This document shows, one piece after another, positions 6,016 to 13,999 of a stretch of DNA of 15,313 nucleotides. Below the pieces are notes generated by a model. That model saw nothing but the letters and a program-made list of their open reading frames with translations. It was not told the origin of the DNA and made no database searches. Source of the stretch: CAZLBV01 sp964557845 (GTDB taxonomy: Bacteria; Acidobacteriota; Aminicenantia; Aminicenantales; Aminicenantaceae); contig CAZLBV010000075.1 in the NCBI GenBank assembly GCA_964557845.1, positions 1 to 15,313 of the forward strand. Reading direction: 5' to 3'. The translations under genes and the position numbers were made by a program. Every line of letters begins with the position of its first letter. Within the stretch, counting starts at the first letter, position 1.

Positions 6016-6783
6016 TTGATCAATTTAGAGAACGATGATTTATACGCAGCAGTTGAAATGAAAGATGTGCGATTTTCCTATGAAAAAGGGAAGTATGCGC
6101 TTGATGGGATCTCCCTTACAATTAATAAAAGGGAATGTTTTGGGATACTGGGCCCTTCAGGAGCGGGAAAATCGACACTTCTGCTTCATCTCAATGGGAT
6201 CCTAAGGGGAGATGGGGTGGTAAAAATAAACGGAATAGAAGTCAGCAAAAAAGCTATCTCCAAAATAAGACAAAAGGTGGGCCTGGTATTCCAAAATCCG
6301 GATGACCAGTTGTTCAATCCCACGGTTGAGGAGGACATTGCCTTTGGTCCGGCCAATCTTGGATTGGGGGAAGATGAGGTCAGGAACCGAGTCAAGGCAG
6401 CGCTTAAGTCGCTGAATCTTGAGGGATTCGAGAATAAAACTTCTCATCACCTCTCATATGGCGAGCGGAAAAGAGTTGCTTTGGCCACTGTATTATCCAT
6501 GCAGCCAGAGATAATCGCCTTTGATGAACCTTTTTCCAATCTCGATCCTGCCATGGTGAAACAGCTGATCGATACCATTAATTCGTTTGATGCGACCGTG
6601 ATCCTGGTCTCCCAAGCTATCCTTCCCACTCTGGCCTGCTGTGACCGGCTGGCGGTAATAAAGGATGGAAAAATCGTTGCATTAGGAGATGCCAAAGAGA
6701 TAATATCGGATAGGGCTCTACTCCGGTCCTGTGATCTGGATTTTTATTTTTATTGTGATATGTGCCGTATGCTGAAAATATAG
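6016..6783 (+). CDS. nikO: NikO/CbiO, ATP-binding subunit of the Ni/Co ECF transporter, with altered H-loop
   Basis: The start is TTG at 6016, supported by AGGAGG at 6005-6010; the ATG at 6011 is out of frame. The 255-residue ABC ATPase shows an A-loop-like FSYEKGKYALDG (20-31), Walker A GPSGAGKST (46-54), Q-loop Gln93 in VFQNPDDQLF, the CbiO-type TVEEDIAFGP, signature LSYGERKR (146-153), Walker B IIAFDEP (166-172) with Glu171, and D-loop SNLDP (174-178). Where homologues have a Ser/Thr-His-Asp switch region, this one reads VSQAIL: position 200 is Gln (CAA at 6613-6615) in place of the H-loop His. The last 20 residues are aromatic and Cys-rich (Cys239, 247, 250). NikO normally powers uptake as part of the NikMQO complex. 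It could be impaired, or pair with a second ATPase encoded elsewhere. Confidence 0.95.
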   Translation: MINLENDDLYAAVEMKDVRFSYEKGKYALDGISLTINKRECFGILGPSGAGKSTLLLHLNGILRGDGVVKINGIEVSKKAISKIRQKVGLVFQNPDDQLFNPTVEEDIAFGPANLGLGEDEVRNRVKAALKSLNLEGFENKTSHHLSYGERKRVALATVLSMQPEIIAFDEPFSNLDPAMVKQLIDTINSFDATVILVSQAILPTLACCDRLAVIKDGKIVALGDAKEIISDRALLRSCDLDFYFYCDMCRMLKI

Positions 6784-7101
6784 AAGACAGAAGATAGAAG
6801 ATAGAATATAGGGCGAAATCCTAACAAATTCAAATTCTCAAATGACCGAAATTCAAAATAGAAGAAATAGTTTTGAATGTTAAGTTTTCAGTGTTAAGTT
6901 AAAAAAAGGTTAGGGGCGAGAGGCAAGGGGAAGAAGAACAAACCCCTTGAATCCTTGAAACCTCGAATCCATTACTGAGCGAAGCAAAGCTTACATCTAC
7001 CCATCAACTCATTTACACATTTTTCCGTTAACTTCAAATATTTTCATCATTCGTGAATGCAGTTGCTTATAAAGAATTCAAAAAAATGCCGTGGGCTGGA
7101 C
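6781..7101. repeat. Gene-free stretch with a mosaic of different short-period repeats
   Basis: No plausible gene lies between nikO and the dehydrogenase. The first part consists of several unrelated short repeats: four copies of a heptamer (T/C)AGAAGA from 6781 to 6808, starting at the nikO stop codon itself; AATTCAAATTC-like words with CCGAAATTC (6825-6859); TGTTAAGTT twice, 14 bp apart (6878-6886 and 6892-6900); and three octamers of CCTTGAAT type (6945-6968). The rest (about 6970-7101) is AT-rich with no structure I can name. No tRNA is seen. Confidence 0.7.
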
Positions 7102-8424
7102 CTATATTGTTTTGTGCCACTGTTCGGAGATCAGTGACTCGATTATCTGTTTCCCTCTGTGACCAAACAGGGGATGAGGTTCATTAGATAAGTCATCAGC
7201 GGTTTCAATCGCGATCTTAGCTGTGGGTTCTCCGGTCGTACGGGATTCGGTGAGCACTCTAAGGGTGGTTTGATGGATCGAATATTTCCATGTTTTTTGC
7301 AGATGCTGTTCGATCATAGGATCATTTTCGACATATCCGTACTGTTCATTGGCGGCATTGACCACCCCCATTCGATTGGTCAAAAAATCAGGAACATAAA
7401 CAATATTTGCATTAATAAGTGCGAGGCCATCTCTGTCGCTATCTTCCAGCTGATTATTGGCGGAACCGCATACTATCTTTGATTTAAGAAGGGGTATAGT
7501 GGCGGGATTCAATACAGCACCGGTAGCACATGGAGAAAAAATATCGCATTCTTCCCGAAACAGGGAATAATCTTTTTTCTCAACAACTCTTAATTCCAGA
7601 GGTTTCCCGGCGAATTCATTTTTTCTTTTTTCGATGAGTTCAAGGGAAACATCGGCTCCGATTACTTTGTTCACTTTTTTTTCGAAAAGAAAATTGATCA
7701 AAGGTCCTCCCACATTTCCGATTCCCTGAACAACAATTGTTTTTCCCTCGAGATTACCCAGATCTAAAAATTCTAAAGCAGCTTCCATTCCGGCGATAAC
7801 CCCGTGGGCAGTAGGTACGGAAGGATTTCCGCTGCCGCCCCATTCTTCCGGGATGCATATGGCAAATCTGGTCCGGGAAAATATCTGGGCCATATCTTGG
7901 ACATGAGTTCCCACGTCCTCTGCTGTAATGTAGCAGCCTTTTAAGCTGCTGATAAAGGAACCGTATTCCTGGAATAAGTATTTTCTGATCTCGGGATCGT
8001 TTTTATCTATGTCCGGATTTTCAGCCATGACTCCTTTGCCCCCTCCCCACCATAATCCTGCTAAGGCGTTTTTTCGGGTCATTCCTTTGGAAAGGCGAAG
8101 TCCATCCCGAATATAGTCCTCCAGAGTTTCATACTGCCAGAATCTGAAACCTCCGAGTGCCTGGCCTCTTTTGGTCTGGTGGATAAAAGCACCTTGAAGG
8201 GTATCGAATCTTTTCGTGACCTGGAAAAATAATCCTTCATGCTGCCCAAAGTCTCTGTTGTCTGCTTCAAAGAATTGGGCGATGGGTTCCAATTGGTGAT
8301 GGGAACTTCTGATTTTTTTCGATGAGGGATCATAGGCGAAATAAAAACGGAATATGTTCTCATTTTTCAAAAATTTAACGAACTCTTGAGGGGAAGATTT
8401 TAGGAATTTATCGATGGCAGACAT
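7102..8424 (-). CDS. Glu/Leu/Phe/Val dehydrogenase family enzyme (leucine-dehydrogenase-like)
   Basis: The ATG at 8424-8422 is preceded by AAGGAG. The 440-residue protein carries the family in full: GQALGGFRFWQY (88-98), the catalytic-lysine segment SKGMTRKNA (112-120, Lys118 as candidate catalytic residue), GGGKG (127-131), TAEDVGTHVQDM (167-178, Asp170 as candidate catalytic acid), GGSGNPSVPTAHGV (196-209), and the Rossmann dinucleotide motif GIGNVGG (234-240) followed by an Asp-terminated strand (IGADVS, 255-260). Asp at that strand end fits NAD preference. The AEDVGT and GGSG-P wording is closer to Leu/Phe/Val dehydrogenases than to hexameric GDH. It would reversibly deaminate an amino acid to the 2-oxo acid in the cytoplasm. 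At 440 residues it is longer than typical LeuDH (about 360-370), with extra N- and C-terminal parts. Exact substrate is not callable. Confidence 0.92.
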   Translation of the reverse strand: MSAIDKFLKSSPQEFVKFLKNENIFRFYFAYDPSSKKIRSSHHQLEPIAQFFEADNRDFGQHEGLFFQVTKRFDTLQGAFIHQTKRGQALGGFRFWQYETLEDYIRDGLRLSKGMTRKNALAGLWWGGGKGVMAENPDIDKNDPEIRKYLFQEYGSFISSLKGCYITAEDVGTHVQDMAQIFSRTRFAICIPEEWGGSGNPSVPTAHGVIAGMEAALEFLDLGNLEGKTIVVQGIGNVGGPLINFLFEKKVNKVIGADVSLELIEKRKNEFAGKPLELRVVEKKDYSLFREECDIFSPCATGAVLNPATIPLLKSKIVCGSANNQLEDSDRDGLALINANIVYVPDFLTNRMGVVNAANEQYGYVENDPMIEQHLQKTWKYSIHQTTLRVLTESRTTGEPTAKIAIETADDLSNEPHPLFGHRGKQIIESLISEQWHKTI

Positions 8425-8576
8425 GATAGCATCTCCTTATGTTATATTTTGATATGCCTTTTTAACTATAATATAAATTCTGCCGGAAAGACAGAGGATT
8501 TTTTACTTCTATTTGTTTAGTCGTCATCATATAATAACCATCTTAATCAGAAAATTTATGAAAGGAGTGTAACAGA

Positions 8577-11500
8577 ATGAAAACCCGGTTGTTTATTTTT
8601 ATACTAATGTTTGTCAGTTCTGTTGTTTTTTGCCAGGCCAATGAAAGTGGGAGTCAACTGGTGGGAGCCCGTCATCCGGCGGTCTCTCCAGATGGAATCC
8701 AGGTTGCCTTTTCCTATATGGGAGATATCTGGATGGTTGCTTCATCCGGAGGCCGCGCGTTCCGGATAACCGATCATTTGGCTTATGATCACACTCCGGT
8801 ATGGTCCCCTGACGGAAAATGGTTGGCTTTTTCTTCCAACCGGATGGGAAACGATGATGTTTATTTGGTTCCGGCTGAGGAGGGAATTCCCTGTCAGTTA
8901 ACCTATCACACAGGAAACGACACGGCGACGGATTTCTCACATGATGGTGAATTTATAATATTTTCTTCATCAAGGCATTCATCTTCCGGTATTTATAAGA
9001 TATCTGTCAGAGGTGGTAATCCTCTACCGCTTATGGATACGAATTGGAGCTGGGCGTATCATGGAAGAATAAGTCCAGATGGAAAAAAGCTCTTGTTTGC
9101 TTTCGGCATGGAACACAGTTCTTGGTGGAGAAGGGGGTATTCTGGAAGTAACACCTCGGAAATATGGTTGATGGACCTTGAGGGTAAAGAGAGCAGTCCT
9201 GTCCGGATATATGAAGATTCTTTTAACTGTTTTTGGCCTCAATGGGGAAATGCCGGAGGTGGAGAGTATCGTGTTTATTTTGTAAGTGACAGACAGGCCA
9301 AAACCAAAAATATCTGGTCTGTTTCTCCGGAGGGTTCAGACCTGAAACCCGTTACTTCGTTTACGGAAAAAGATATAACCTTTTTGTCTATTGCATCCGG
9401 AGCTCCCATAGGAGTTTACGAGCGGGATTTTGGATTATGGAAAACAGATCTTAGTACCGGAGATTCCCACAGGATATCGATCGAAGCTCCGGCTGAGATG
9501 AAAAGCAACCGGTATAATTATCTTGAAAATGAATCTGTTTCTGAATTCAAGGTATCCCCGGATGGAAAAAAGATCGCTGCGGTTGTCCGTGGTGATATTT
9601 TCATTCTTTCCGTTAAAGGAGAATATGCCAGAAATATAACAAAAACACCCTGGAGGGAGCGGGATGTCGATTGGGATGCAGAAAGTAAAAATGTTGTTTA
9701 TATATCCGATATTAATGCCAATCCGGATATTTACCTTATTTCTGCTCTTGGAGACAGCCAGCCCCAAAAGCTTACAGAAAGTGTTGAAGATGAAATGAGG
9801 CCGAGTTTTTCCCCGGAAGGGAGCAAAATTGCCTATTATCATGGTAAAAGAGAATTGAGGGTAATGGATTCTTCCGGAGAGAATGACCGTTTGATTCTGG
9901 AAGCTGATTTTGGAGGCCGGATGGGTGATGTTTTCGCCTGGTCCCCTGACAGCCGGTTTATCGCAGTCGCATTAAGACATAACAGCAATCTGGATATAGT
10001 TGCAGTTGAGGTCGATACAGGAAAGACCCATGCTCTGACCAATACCGCTTATGACGAAAGGATGCCGGTTTGGTCTTCAAAAGGTGATTTTATTCTCTTT
10101 TCTTCCAACCGATTTGGTCACAGTTTTCCTGAATTTACCGGGAAATGGGATCTGTACCGGCTTGATCTTGAACCGGAAAAACCGGAGTTCAATGAAGATG
10201 AATTCGAGTCGTTATTTAAAGATAAGGAAAAAAGTGAGAAAAAAGAAGAAAAAAAATCCGGTGAACAAGATGAGAAAAGTGAAGTCAAAGTAAAACTGGA
10301 TCTGGAAGACCTGGATCTTCAAACCAAAACAGTGACAAACACCTTGGGTGATGACAGTTTGTTTGTCTTGCCTTCCGGAGATGATGTGGTTTATTTTGTC
10401 TCGGATGTTGACGGTAAATCTCATTTGTGGAAGATCGGTCTGAAGAAAAAGGAAAGAGAAGATCTCGAGCCTTTTATGCCCCAGATCACCAATATACGGG
10501 AGCTTCAGTGCAGCCGGGATGGTAAGTCTCTCTATTATCTCAGCCGGGGAAGGATAGGACGACTTGATCTGTCCGGCAAAAAAAATGAGAGTATCTCCTT
10601 TCCAACCAAAATAAAGATTGATAGGGTAGCAGACTATGAGCAAATACTGGCAGAGCTTTATTACACGCTTCAGTTTTATTATTATGATCCTGATTTTCAT
10701 GATGTGAACTGGTCAAATATCTACCGGAATTATCTGCCTGTCCTCCAGCAGGTCAGAGAAGACCAGGATTTTTATGATTATGCCAATATGATGATAGGAC
10801 ACTTGAATTCCTCCCATACTGGAATCCATGGACCTATGAGCCAACAGATCGAGAAGCCCAGTGCTCATTTAGGCGCCATATGGGATGTTAGCGAGAAAAG
10901 CATCATACTAGATCGGATCATTAAAAATGGGCCCCTATATCTTCATCGTAATAAGATCGATCCAGGCGACCAGTTGATACGGATCAATGAAAAGGAGATC
11001 TTGCCTGATGAAAATGTTTGGAAAAAGTTAAACGGCTTGATGGATTCAAGAATACGACTGACGTTTAGAGATAAGGGTACCCAGAAGGAAGAGACTGTTG
11101 ATATTAAGCCGGTCTCCGCAAGAGAGGAGCAGCGTTTGATGCTGGAAGAATGGATCCAAGGCCGAAAGGAGATGGTTAAAAATAAGACCGGTGATAAGGT
11201 TGCTTATATCTACATGAGGGCTATGGGGCAGGGAGACCTGGCCAGATACTTAAAAGAATTGGAAAGAGATGCTGTGCCTCGTCAGGGTTTGATCCTCGAT
11301 CTTCGCTATAATTTTGGTGGGAATGTCCATGACCGGGTACTGCAGGCTCTGATGAAGCCTGTTTATGCAAAATGGCGCATCCGAGGTTTATCGGAAACTC
11401 CTCAATCGAGTTATGGTTTTTCGCATAAACCTGTAGTATTACTGATAAATGAAGTTACTTTGAGTGACGGAGAAATGACGGCTAACGGATTTAAGAGCCT

Positions 11501-11771
11501 TGAGCGGGGTCCGGTTGTAGGGGAAACCACCTATGGCTGGCTTATATTTACGACCAGTGTGCGGCTGATGAATGGAGGGTATTTCCGGCTTCCATTTTGG
11601 GGGTGTTATACCCTGGATGGTAAGGACTTAGAGACCTGCGGTGGAGTCAAACCGGATATATTGGTAGTAAATGATCTGAATGATGAATTAAAAGGAAAAG
11701 ATCCCCAATTAGACAAAGCTATCGAGACAATTTTAGAGCTTATAAACAATGAAAAAAATGTTAGAGAGTAA
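8577..11771 (+). CDS. Secreted Tricorn-type serine protease (TolB/WD40-like propeller, PDZ, S41 domain)
   Basis: AAAGGAG at 8561-8567 supports this start. A signal peptide (about 1-21, ending FCQA) indicates export, unlike cytosolic archaeal Tricorn. Residues about 27-310 and 318-670 contain TolB/Tricorn propeller repeats with SPDG and similar blade motifs (37-40, 77-80, 166-169, 327-330, 412-415). A Lys/Glu-rich insert occupies about 536-575. The helical C1 part follows (about 685-755), then a PDZ domain (about 758-845) and the S41 catalytic core (about 872-1032). The active-site residues align almost number for number with Thermoplasma Tricorn: Ser746-His747 in LNSSHTG, nucleophile Ser963 followed by Asp964 in TLSDGE, and Glu1019 in DGKDLETCGG. 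DLRYNFGGN (908-916) forms the oxyanion region. It should cleave peptides outside the cytoplasm. It is divergent from the dehydrogenase gene; a TATAAT at 8530-8535 may be its -10 box. Confidence 0.94.
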   Translation: MKTRLFIFILMFVSSVVFCQANESGSQLVGARHPAVSPDGIQVAFSYMGDIWMVASSGGRAFRITDHLAYDHTPVWSPDGKWLAFSSNRMGNDDVYLVPAEEGIPCQLTYHTGNDTATDFSHDGEFIIFSSSRHSSSGIYKISVRGGNPLPLMDTNWSWAYHGRISPDGKKLLFAFGMEHSSWWRRGYSGSNTSEIWLMDLEGKESSPVRIYEDSFNCFWPQWGNAGGGEYRVYFVSDRQAKTKNIWSVSPEGSDLKPVTSFTEKDITFLSIASGAPIGVYERDFGLWKTDLSTGDSHRISIEAPAEMKSNRYNYLENESVSEFKVSPDGKKIAAVVRGDIFILSVKGEYARNITKTPWRERDVDWDAESKNVVYISDINANPDIYLISALGDSQPQKLTESVEDEMRPSFSPEGSKIAYYHGKRELRVMDSSGENDRLILEADFGGRMGDVFAWSPDSRFIAVALRHNSNLDIVAVEVDTGKTHALTNTAYDERMPVWSSKGDFILFSSNRFGHSFPEFTGKWDLYRLDLEPEKPEFNEDEFESLFKDKEKSEKKEEKKSGEQDEKSEVKVKLDLEDLDLQTKTVTNTLGDDSLFVLPSGDDVVYFVSDVDGKSHLWKIGLKKKEREDLEPFMPQITNIRELQCSRDGKSLYYLSRGRIGRLDLSGKKNESISFPTKIKIDRVADYEQILAELYYTLQFYYYDPDFHDVNWSNIYRNYLPVLQQVREDQDFYDYANMMIGHLNSSHTGIHGPMSQQIEKPSAHLGAIWDVSEKSIILDRIIKNGPLYLHRNKIDPGDQLIRINEKEILPDENVWKKLNGLMDSRIRLTFRDKGTQKEETVDIKPVSAREEQRLMLEEWIQGRKEMVKNKTGDKVAYIYMRAMGQGDLARYLKELERDAVPRQGLILDLRYNFGGNVHDRVLQALMKPVYAKWRIRGLSETPQSSYGFSHKPVVLLINEVTLSDGEMTANGFKSLERGPVVGETTYGWLIFTTSVRLMNGGYFRLPFWGCYTLDGKDLETCGGVKPDILVVNDLNDELKGKDPQLDKAIETILELINNEKNVRE

Positions 11772-11832
11772 TGAATGTATTGACATCGGTTAAAATTAGA
11801 TATATTAAGAAGAAGAAGAGTCTTGCCCTAAT

Positions 11833-11866
11833 CCGCTTTAGCTCTGTAGATTTAGAGGCGGTTTTT
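11833..11866 (+). terminator. Candidate intrinsic terminator after the Tricorn-like gene
   Basis: CCGC (11833-11836) and CTCT (11842-11845) can pair with the contiguous AGAG-GCGG (11854-11861), leaving a five-base bulge on the left arm. TTTTT follows directly (11862-11866). The bulge makes it imperfect, but position and U-run fit. Confidence 0.45.
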
Positions 11867-11942
11867 GCTGTTAAAAATACCAGCTAATTTGGACAAAGGG
11901 ATGGATTTATAATTAATTCTTTTACTTAAAAAGGAGGACTAA

Positions 11943-12374
11943 ATGAAGTTTTCTAAGTTTGTTGTTTGGAGTGCGTTGATCGTTTTTACAGTTGCTTTTA
12001 CTGCTTGTGGTGGTGGTAATGGTGAAGGAAAATATGCGGATGCAAAAAAGACCATGGCGCAGTTCATTGATGCCTGGGATCAGAACATAGCAGATCTGGA
12101 TAAAGCAGATAATGCCAAAGATTTTGCGGCCGGTTTAAAGTCTATGGCAAAAACATTTGAAAATTTCAAAGGGGAAATGGAAAAATTTGAGGAGAAATAT
12201 CCAGAACTCAAGGAAATGGACAGCCCTCCGGCAGAATTGGCAGAAGAAGCAGCCAGATTAGAAGCACTCGGTGAGAAAATGAGTGGTATTATGATGAAGA
12301 TGATGCAGTATGGGGAAGACCCCGATGTTCAAGCCGCCATGGAAGAACTGCAAAAAGCCGGTATTGGCATGTGA
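11943..12374 (+). CDS. Small helical lipoprotein of unknown function
   Basis: AAGGAGG (11931-11937) gives a strong ribosome site. The 143-residue protein starts with a lipoprotein signal peptide whose lipobox is FTAC (19-22), so Cys22 would be lipidated, followed by a Gly-rich linker (GGGNGEG). The rest (about 30-140) is highly charged and almost entirely predicted helical, with Lys/Glu/Met-rich segments that could form a helical bundle or coiled coil: FENFKGEMEKFEEKYPELKE (about 63-82) and a Met-rich stretch near 114-122. I do not recognise a family. The gene lies between two terminators, so it is probably monocistronic; a TATAAT at 11908-11913 may be its -10 box, but I find no good -35. Confidence 0.78.
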   Translation: MKFSKFVVWSALIVFTVAFTACGGGNGEGKYADAKKTMAQFIDAWDQNIADLDKADNAKDFAAGLKSMAKTFENFKGEMEKFEEKYPELKEMDSPPAELAEEAARLEALGEKMSGIMMKMMQYGEDPDVQAAMEELQKAGIGM

Positions 12375-12413
12375 AGGAGTATCAGAACACATAGTTTTTA
12401 GGAAATTAGTCAT

Positions 12414-12453
12414 AAAGAGAGGGAGGATGAAGAGACTTTCCCTCCCCTCTTTT
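12414..12453 (+). terminator. Strong intrinsic terminator after the lipoprotein gene
   Basis: AAAGAG (12414-12419) and GGGAGG (12421-12426) pair with CCTCCC-CTCTTT (12441-12452). This is a 12-bp stem with one bulged A (12420) and a 14-base loop, running into a T-rich tract. The gene on the other side of this convergent junction ends at 12548. Confidence 0.7.
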
Positions 12454-12547
12454 CTCGTTTGCTCTAAGAGTGTCCTCTCTAGCCTGGTAAATCGTTTCTT
12501 ATGATCTTGGCTAAAATCTTTTAATCATTTCTTCGGATAAGATCAGA

Positions 12548-13786
12548 TTATTTTTTATAGTGCCGGGCGAATACTCCGTAATTGTCCCCATCCTGTTCAT
12601 AGCACTCCCACACAACGACAAAATGTCCTGCATAACTCATTGCTGTGCGTGGCGAGCCTTGGTTTCCTTGGGTGTATTCATTCACCCTAAATTCATTGCC
12701 GATATTTATGCCTGCTTTATTGAATCTTTTTGCATACACCCCGCCATTACTTGAATCCTGTTCAAAGCTTTCCCAAACAATGATCGAATTTCCTCTTCTG
12801 TCCATCCCAACATGTGATAATATCTGGTTATTGGTAGTATATTCATTAACTTGAAATTCATTAGTGAGGGCAATCCCCGAAGAGTCGAATATTTTGGCAA
12901 AAATACCATAGCCATCACCGTCAAACCAAAAGCTTTCCCAGGACACAATAAAATTTCCACGGATATCCATGGCCACTGCTGGAGTGCCCTGAACACTTAA
13001 AGTGGAGGTGTTCACTCTAAACTCATCTCCGACCTTGCTGCCTGTTTTGGAATATAACTGGGCATAGACTCCGCCTGCATCATAATCCTGTCCTTCGCTT
13101 TCCCATACAATGATGAAATTGCCTTTTTTGTCCATGCTGACCTGGGATAACCATTGATTATAGGAAACATAGGTATTAACCTGAAATTCGTCTCCTAAAG
13201 GTTTCCCGAATTTATTATATCTTTGAGCAAGTACTTCAAACATATTTTTTCTCTTTATCACACTTGTCCAGGTGACTACAAAGTTTCCCTTGGCATCCAT
13301 GGCGACATCCGGAAACAATTGGTGGTTGTCAAAAGTTGTATTTACCTGGAATTCTTTTCCTGCCATTTTCCCAGATTTGTTGAACCTTTGTCCGAAAATC
13401 CCATAGCCATCACCGTCATGGGCATAACTTTCCCAAACAACTACGAAATTCCCTGCCCTATCCATTGCTACTGCGGGACTGCCTTGGACGCTCTCAGTGG
13501 TTTTGTTAGCCCGGAATTCCTTTCCCACTTTTTGGCCTCTGCTGTTAAAAAGTTGGCCGAAAATACCGCCTGCGTCCTTATCCTGGTGCTCACTTTCCCA
13601 AACAATGACAAAATCTCCTTTGGCATTCATGGCTGTATCCGGGTACCATTGTTGATCTTTGGTATATTTATTAACCTGAAACTCCTTCCCCGGAACAATG
13701 GCCTGAATACAGATGCCGAGAATGAAGATCATGAATGAAACAACAATCAGGCTTTTGAATAGATAAGTCTTATTTTTTACTTTCAT
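12548..13786 (-). CDS. Secreted protein of seven 55-residue repeats, probable beta-propeller
   Basis: The ATG follows an AAGGAAGG site. A basic start and hydrophobic segment (about 9-29, ending CIQA) form a signal peptide. LGIC lacks the small residue before Cys needed for a lipobox. From residue 34 the protein is built of six 55-residue repeats and a seventh of 49, at 34, 89, 144, 199, 254, 309 and 364. The consensus is EFQVN-x-T...Q..P.VAMD..GNFVVVWES..QDGD..GIFAQRFN..G..VG. Seven four-stranded repeats suggest a seven-bladed propeller. The same repeat style occurs in large surface proteins annotated as calcium-binding or adhesin-like, from memory. Repeat 3 is the most divergent: it has lost the ESxxQDxD stretch. 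A TTGAAT-N17-TATAAT promoter lies 70-100 bp upstream. Function is unknown; binding or display outside the cell is an inference. Confidence 0.82.
   Translation of the reverse strand: MKVKNKTYLFKSLIVVSFMIFILGICIQAIVPGKEFQVNKYTKDQQWYPDTAMNAKGDFVIVWESEHQDKDAGGIFGQLFNSRGQKVGKEFRANKTTESVQGSPAVAMDRAGNFVVVWESYAHDGDGYGIFGQRFNKSGKMAGKEFQVNTTFDNHQLFPDVAMDAKGNFVVTWTSVIKRKNMFEVLAQRYNKFGKPLGDEFQVNTYVSYNQWLSQVSMDKKGNFIIVWESEGQDYDAGGVYAQLYSKTGSKVGDEFRVNTSTLSVQGTPAVAMDIRGNFIVSWESFWFDGDGYGIFAKIFDSSGIALTNEFQVNEYTTNNQILSHVGMDRRGNSIIVWESFEQDSSNGGVYAKRFNKAGINIGNEFRVNEYTQGNQGSPRTAMSYAGHFVVVWECYEQDGDNYGVFARHYKK
12551..13687 (-). repeat. Seven tandem 165-bp coding repeats with a 495-bp higher-order period
   Basis: Six complete 165-bp units and a shorter seventh encode the propeller repeats. 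Repeats 1-3 match repeats 4-6 pairwise better than their neighbours. For example, the 17-base word starting at 12907 recurs identically at 13402, exactly 495 bp away, and the GCCTGC word at 13073 recurs at 13568, also 495 bp away. Confidence 0.8.
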
Positions 13787-13856
13787 TTTTCCTTCCTTTC
13801 ATGAAAGTTTGTCGTATGTTTTTTGCATTTATCACTGAACTCGAATTTTCTCAGCC

Positions 13857-13885
13857 ATTATAACTAGAGATAAAGTATAATTCAA
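13857..13885 (-). promoter_or_regulatory. Promoter of the seven-repeat protein gene
   Basis: Read on the minus strand, TTGAAT (13885-13880) is followed after 17 bp by a perfect TATAAT (13862-13857). Transcription would begin near 13850 and give a leader of about 64 nt before the ATG. Spacing and the -10 match are both ideal. Confidence 0.6.
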
Positions 13886-13938
13886 ACAACAAAATGAATT
13901 TTTTTTGGATTTAGGGGGCGTACCACGAAATCTTGTTT

Positions 13939-13989
13939 CTTATCAACTATTTAAGCTGATTTTTAGCCAGATAAGGGCGCTTCGTCCCC
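13939..13989. other. Two adjacent small hairpins between the minus-strand genes
   Basis: CTTATC (13939-13944) can pair with GATAAG (13970-13975), with an inner GCT/AGC stem. Next to it GGGCG (13975-13979) can pair imperfectly with CGTCCC (13983-13988). The hairpins follow the stop of the membrane protein gene on the minus strand but are not trailed by a U-run in that direction, so termination is uncertain. Confidence 0.3.
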
Positions 13990-13999
13990 ATTTTTATTT

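Noticed and set aside
6475..6480. LSYGE signature in NikO as a defect
   Set aside because: The third position of the ABC signature varies in CbiO-type proteins and the following ERKR context is normal, so it is not remarkable by itself.
7078..7101. Possible terminator for the dehydrogenase gene on the minus strand
   Set aside because: A seven-base T-run is present after GCCCACGGC, but the only stem is 3 bp, too short to support a call.
6784..7101. CRISPR array behind nikO
   Set aside because: Repeats are only 7 to 14 bp, of several unrelated kinds, without regular spacers.
10212..10700. 162-residue open frame on the minus strand inside the Tricorn-like gene
   Set aside because: It ends in a run of Phe that is simply the complement of the Lys/Glu-rich insert; the plus-strand frame has full domain support.
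12310..12504. 64-residue plus-strand frame overlapping the end of the lipoprotein gene
   Set aside because: It runs through the strong terminator hairpin at 12414-12453 and has no ribosome site.
13223..13738. 171-residue open frame on the plus strand opposite the seven-repeat gene
   Set aside because: It mirrors the repeat periodicity of the minus-strand gene, lacks a ribosome site and has no protein-like pattern of its own.
13820..13900. Plus-strand promoter using TATAAT at 13876-13881
   Set aside because: No -35 box at suitable distance and no plus-strand gene downstream; the minus-strand promoter in the same place is far better.
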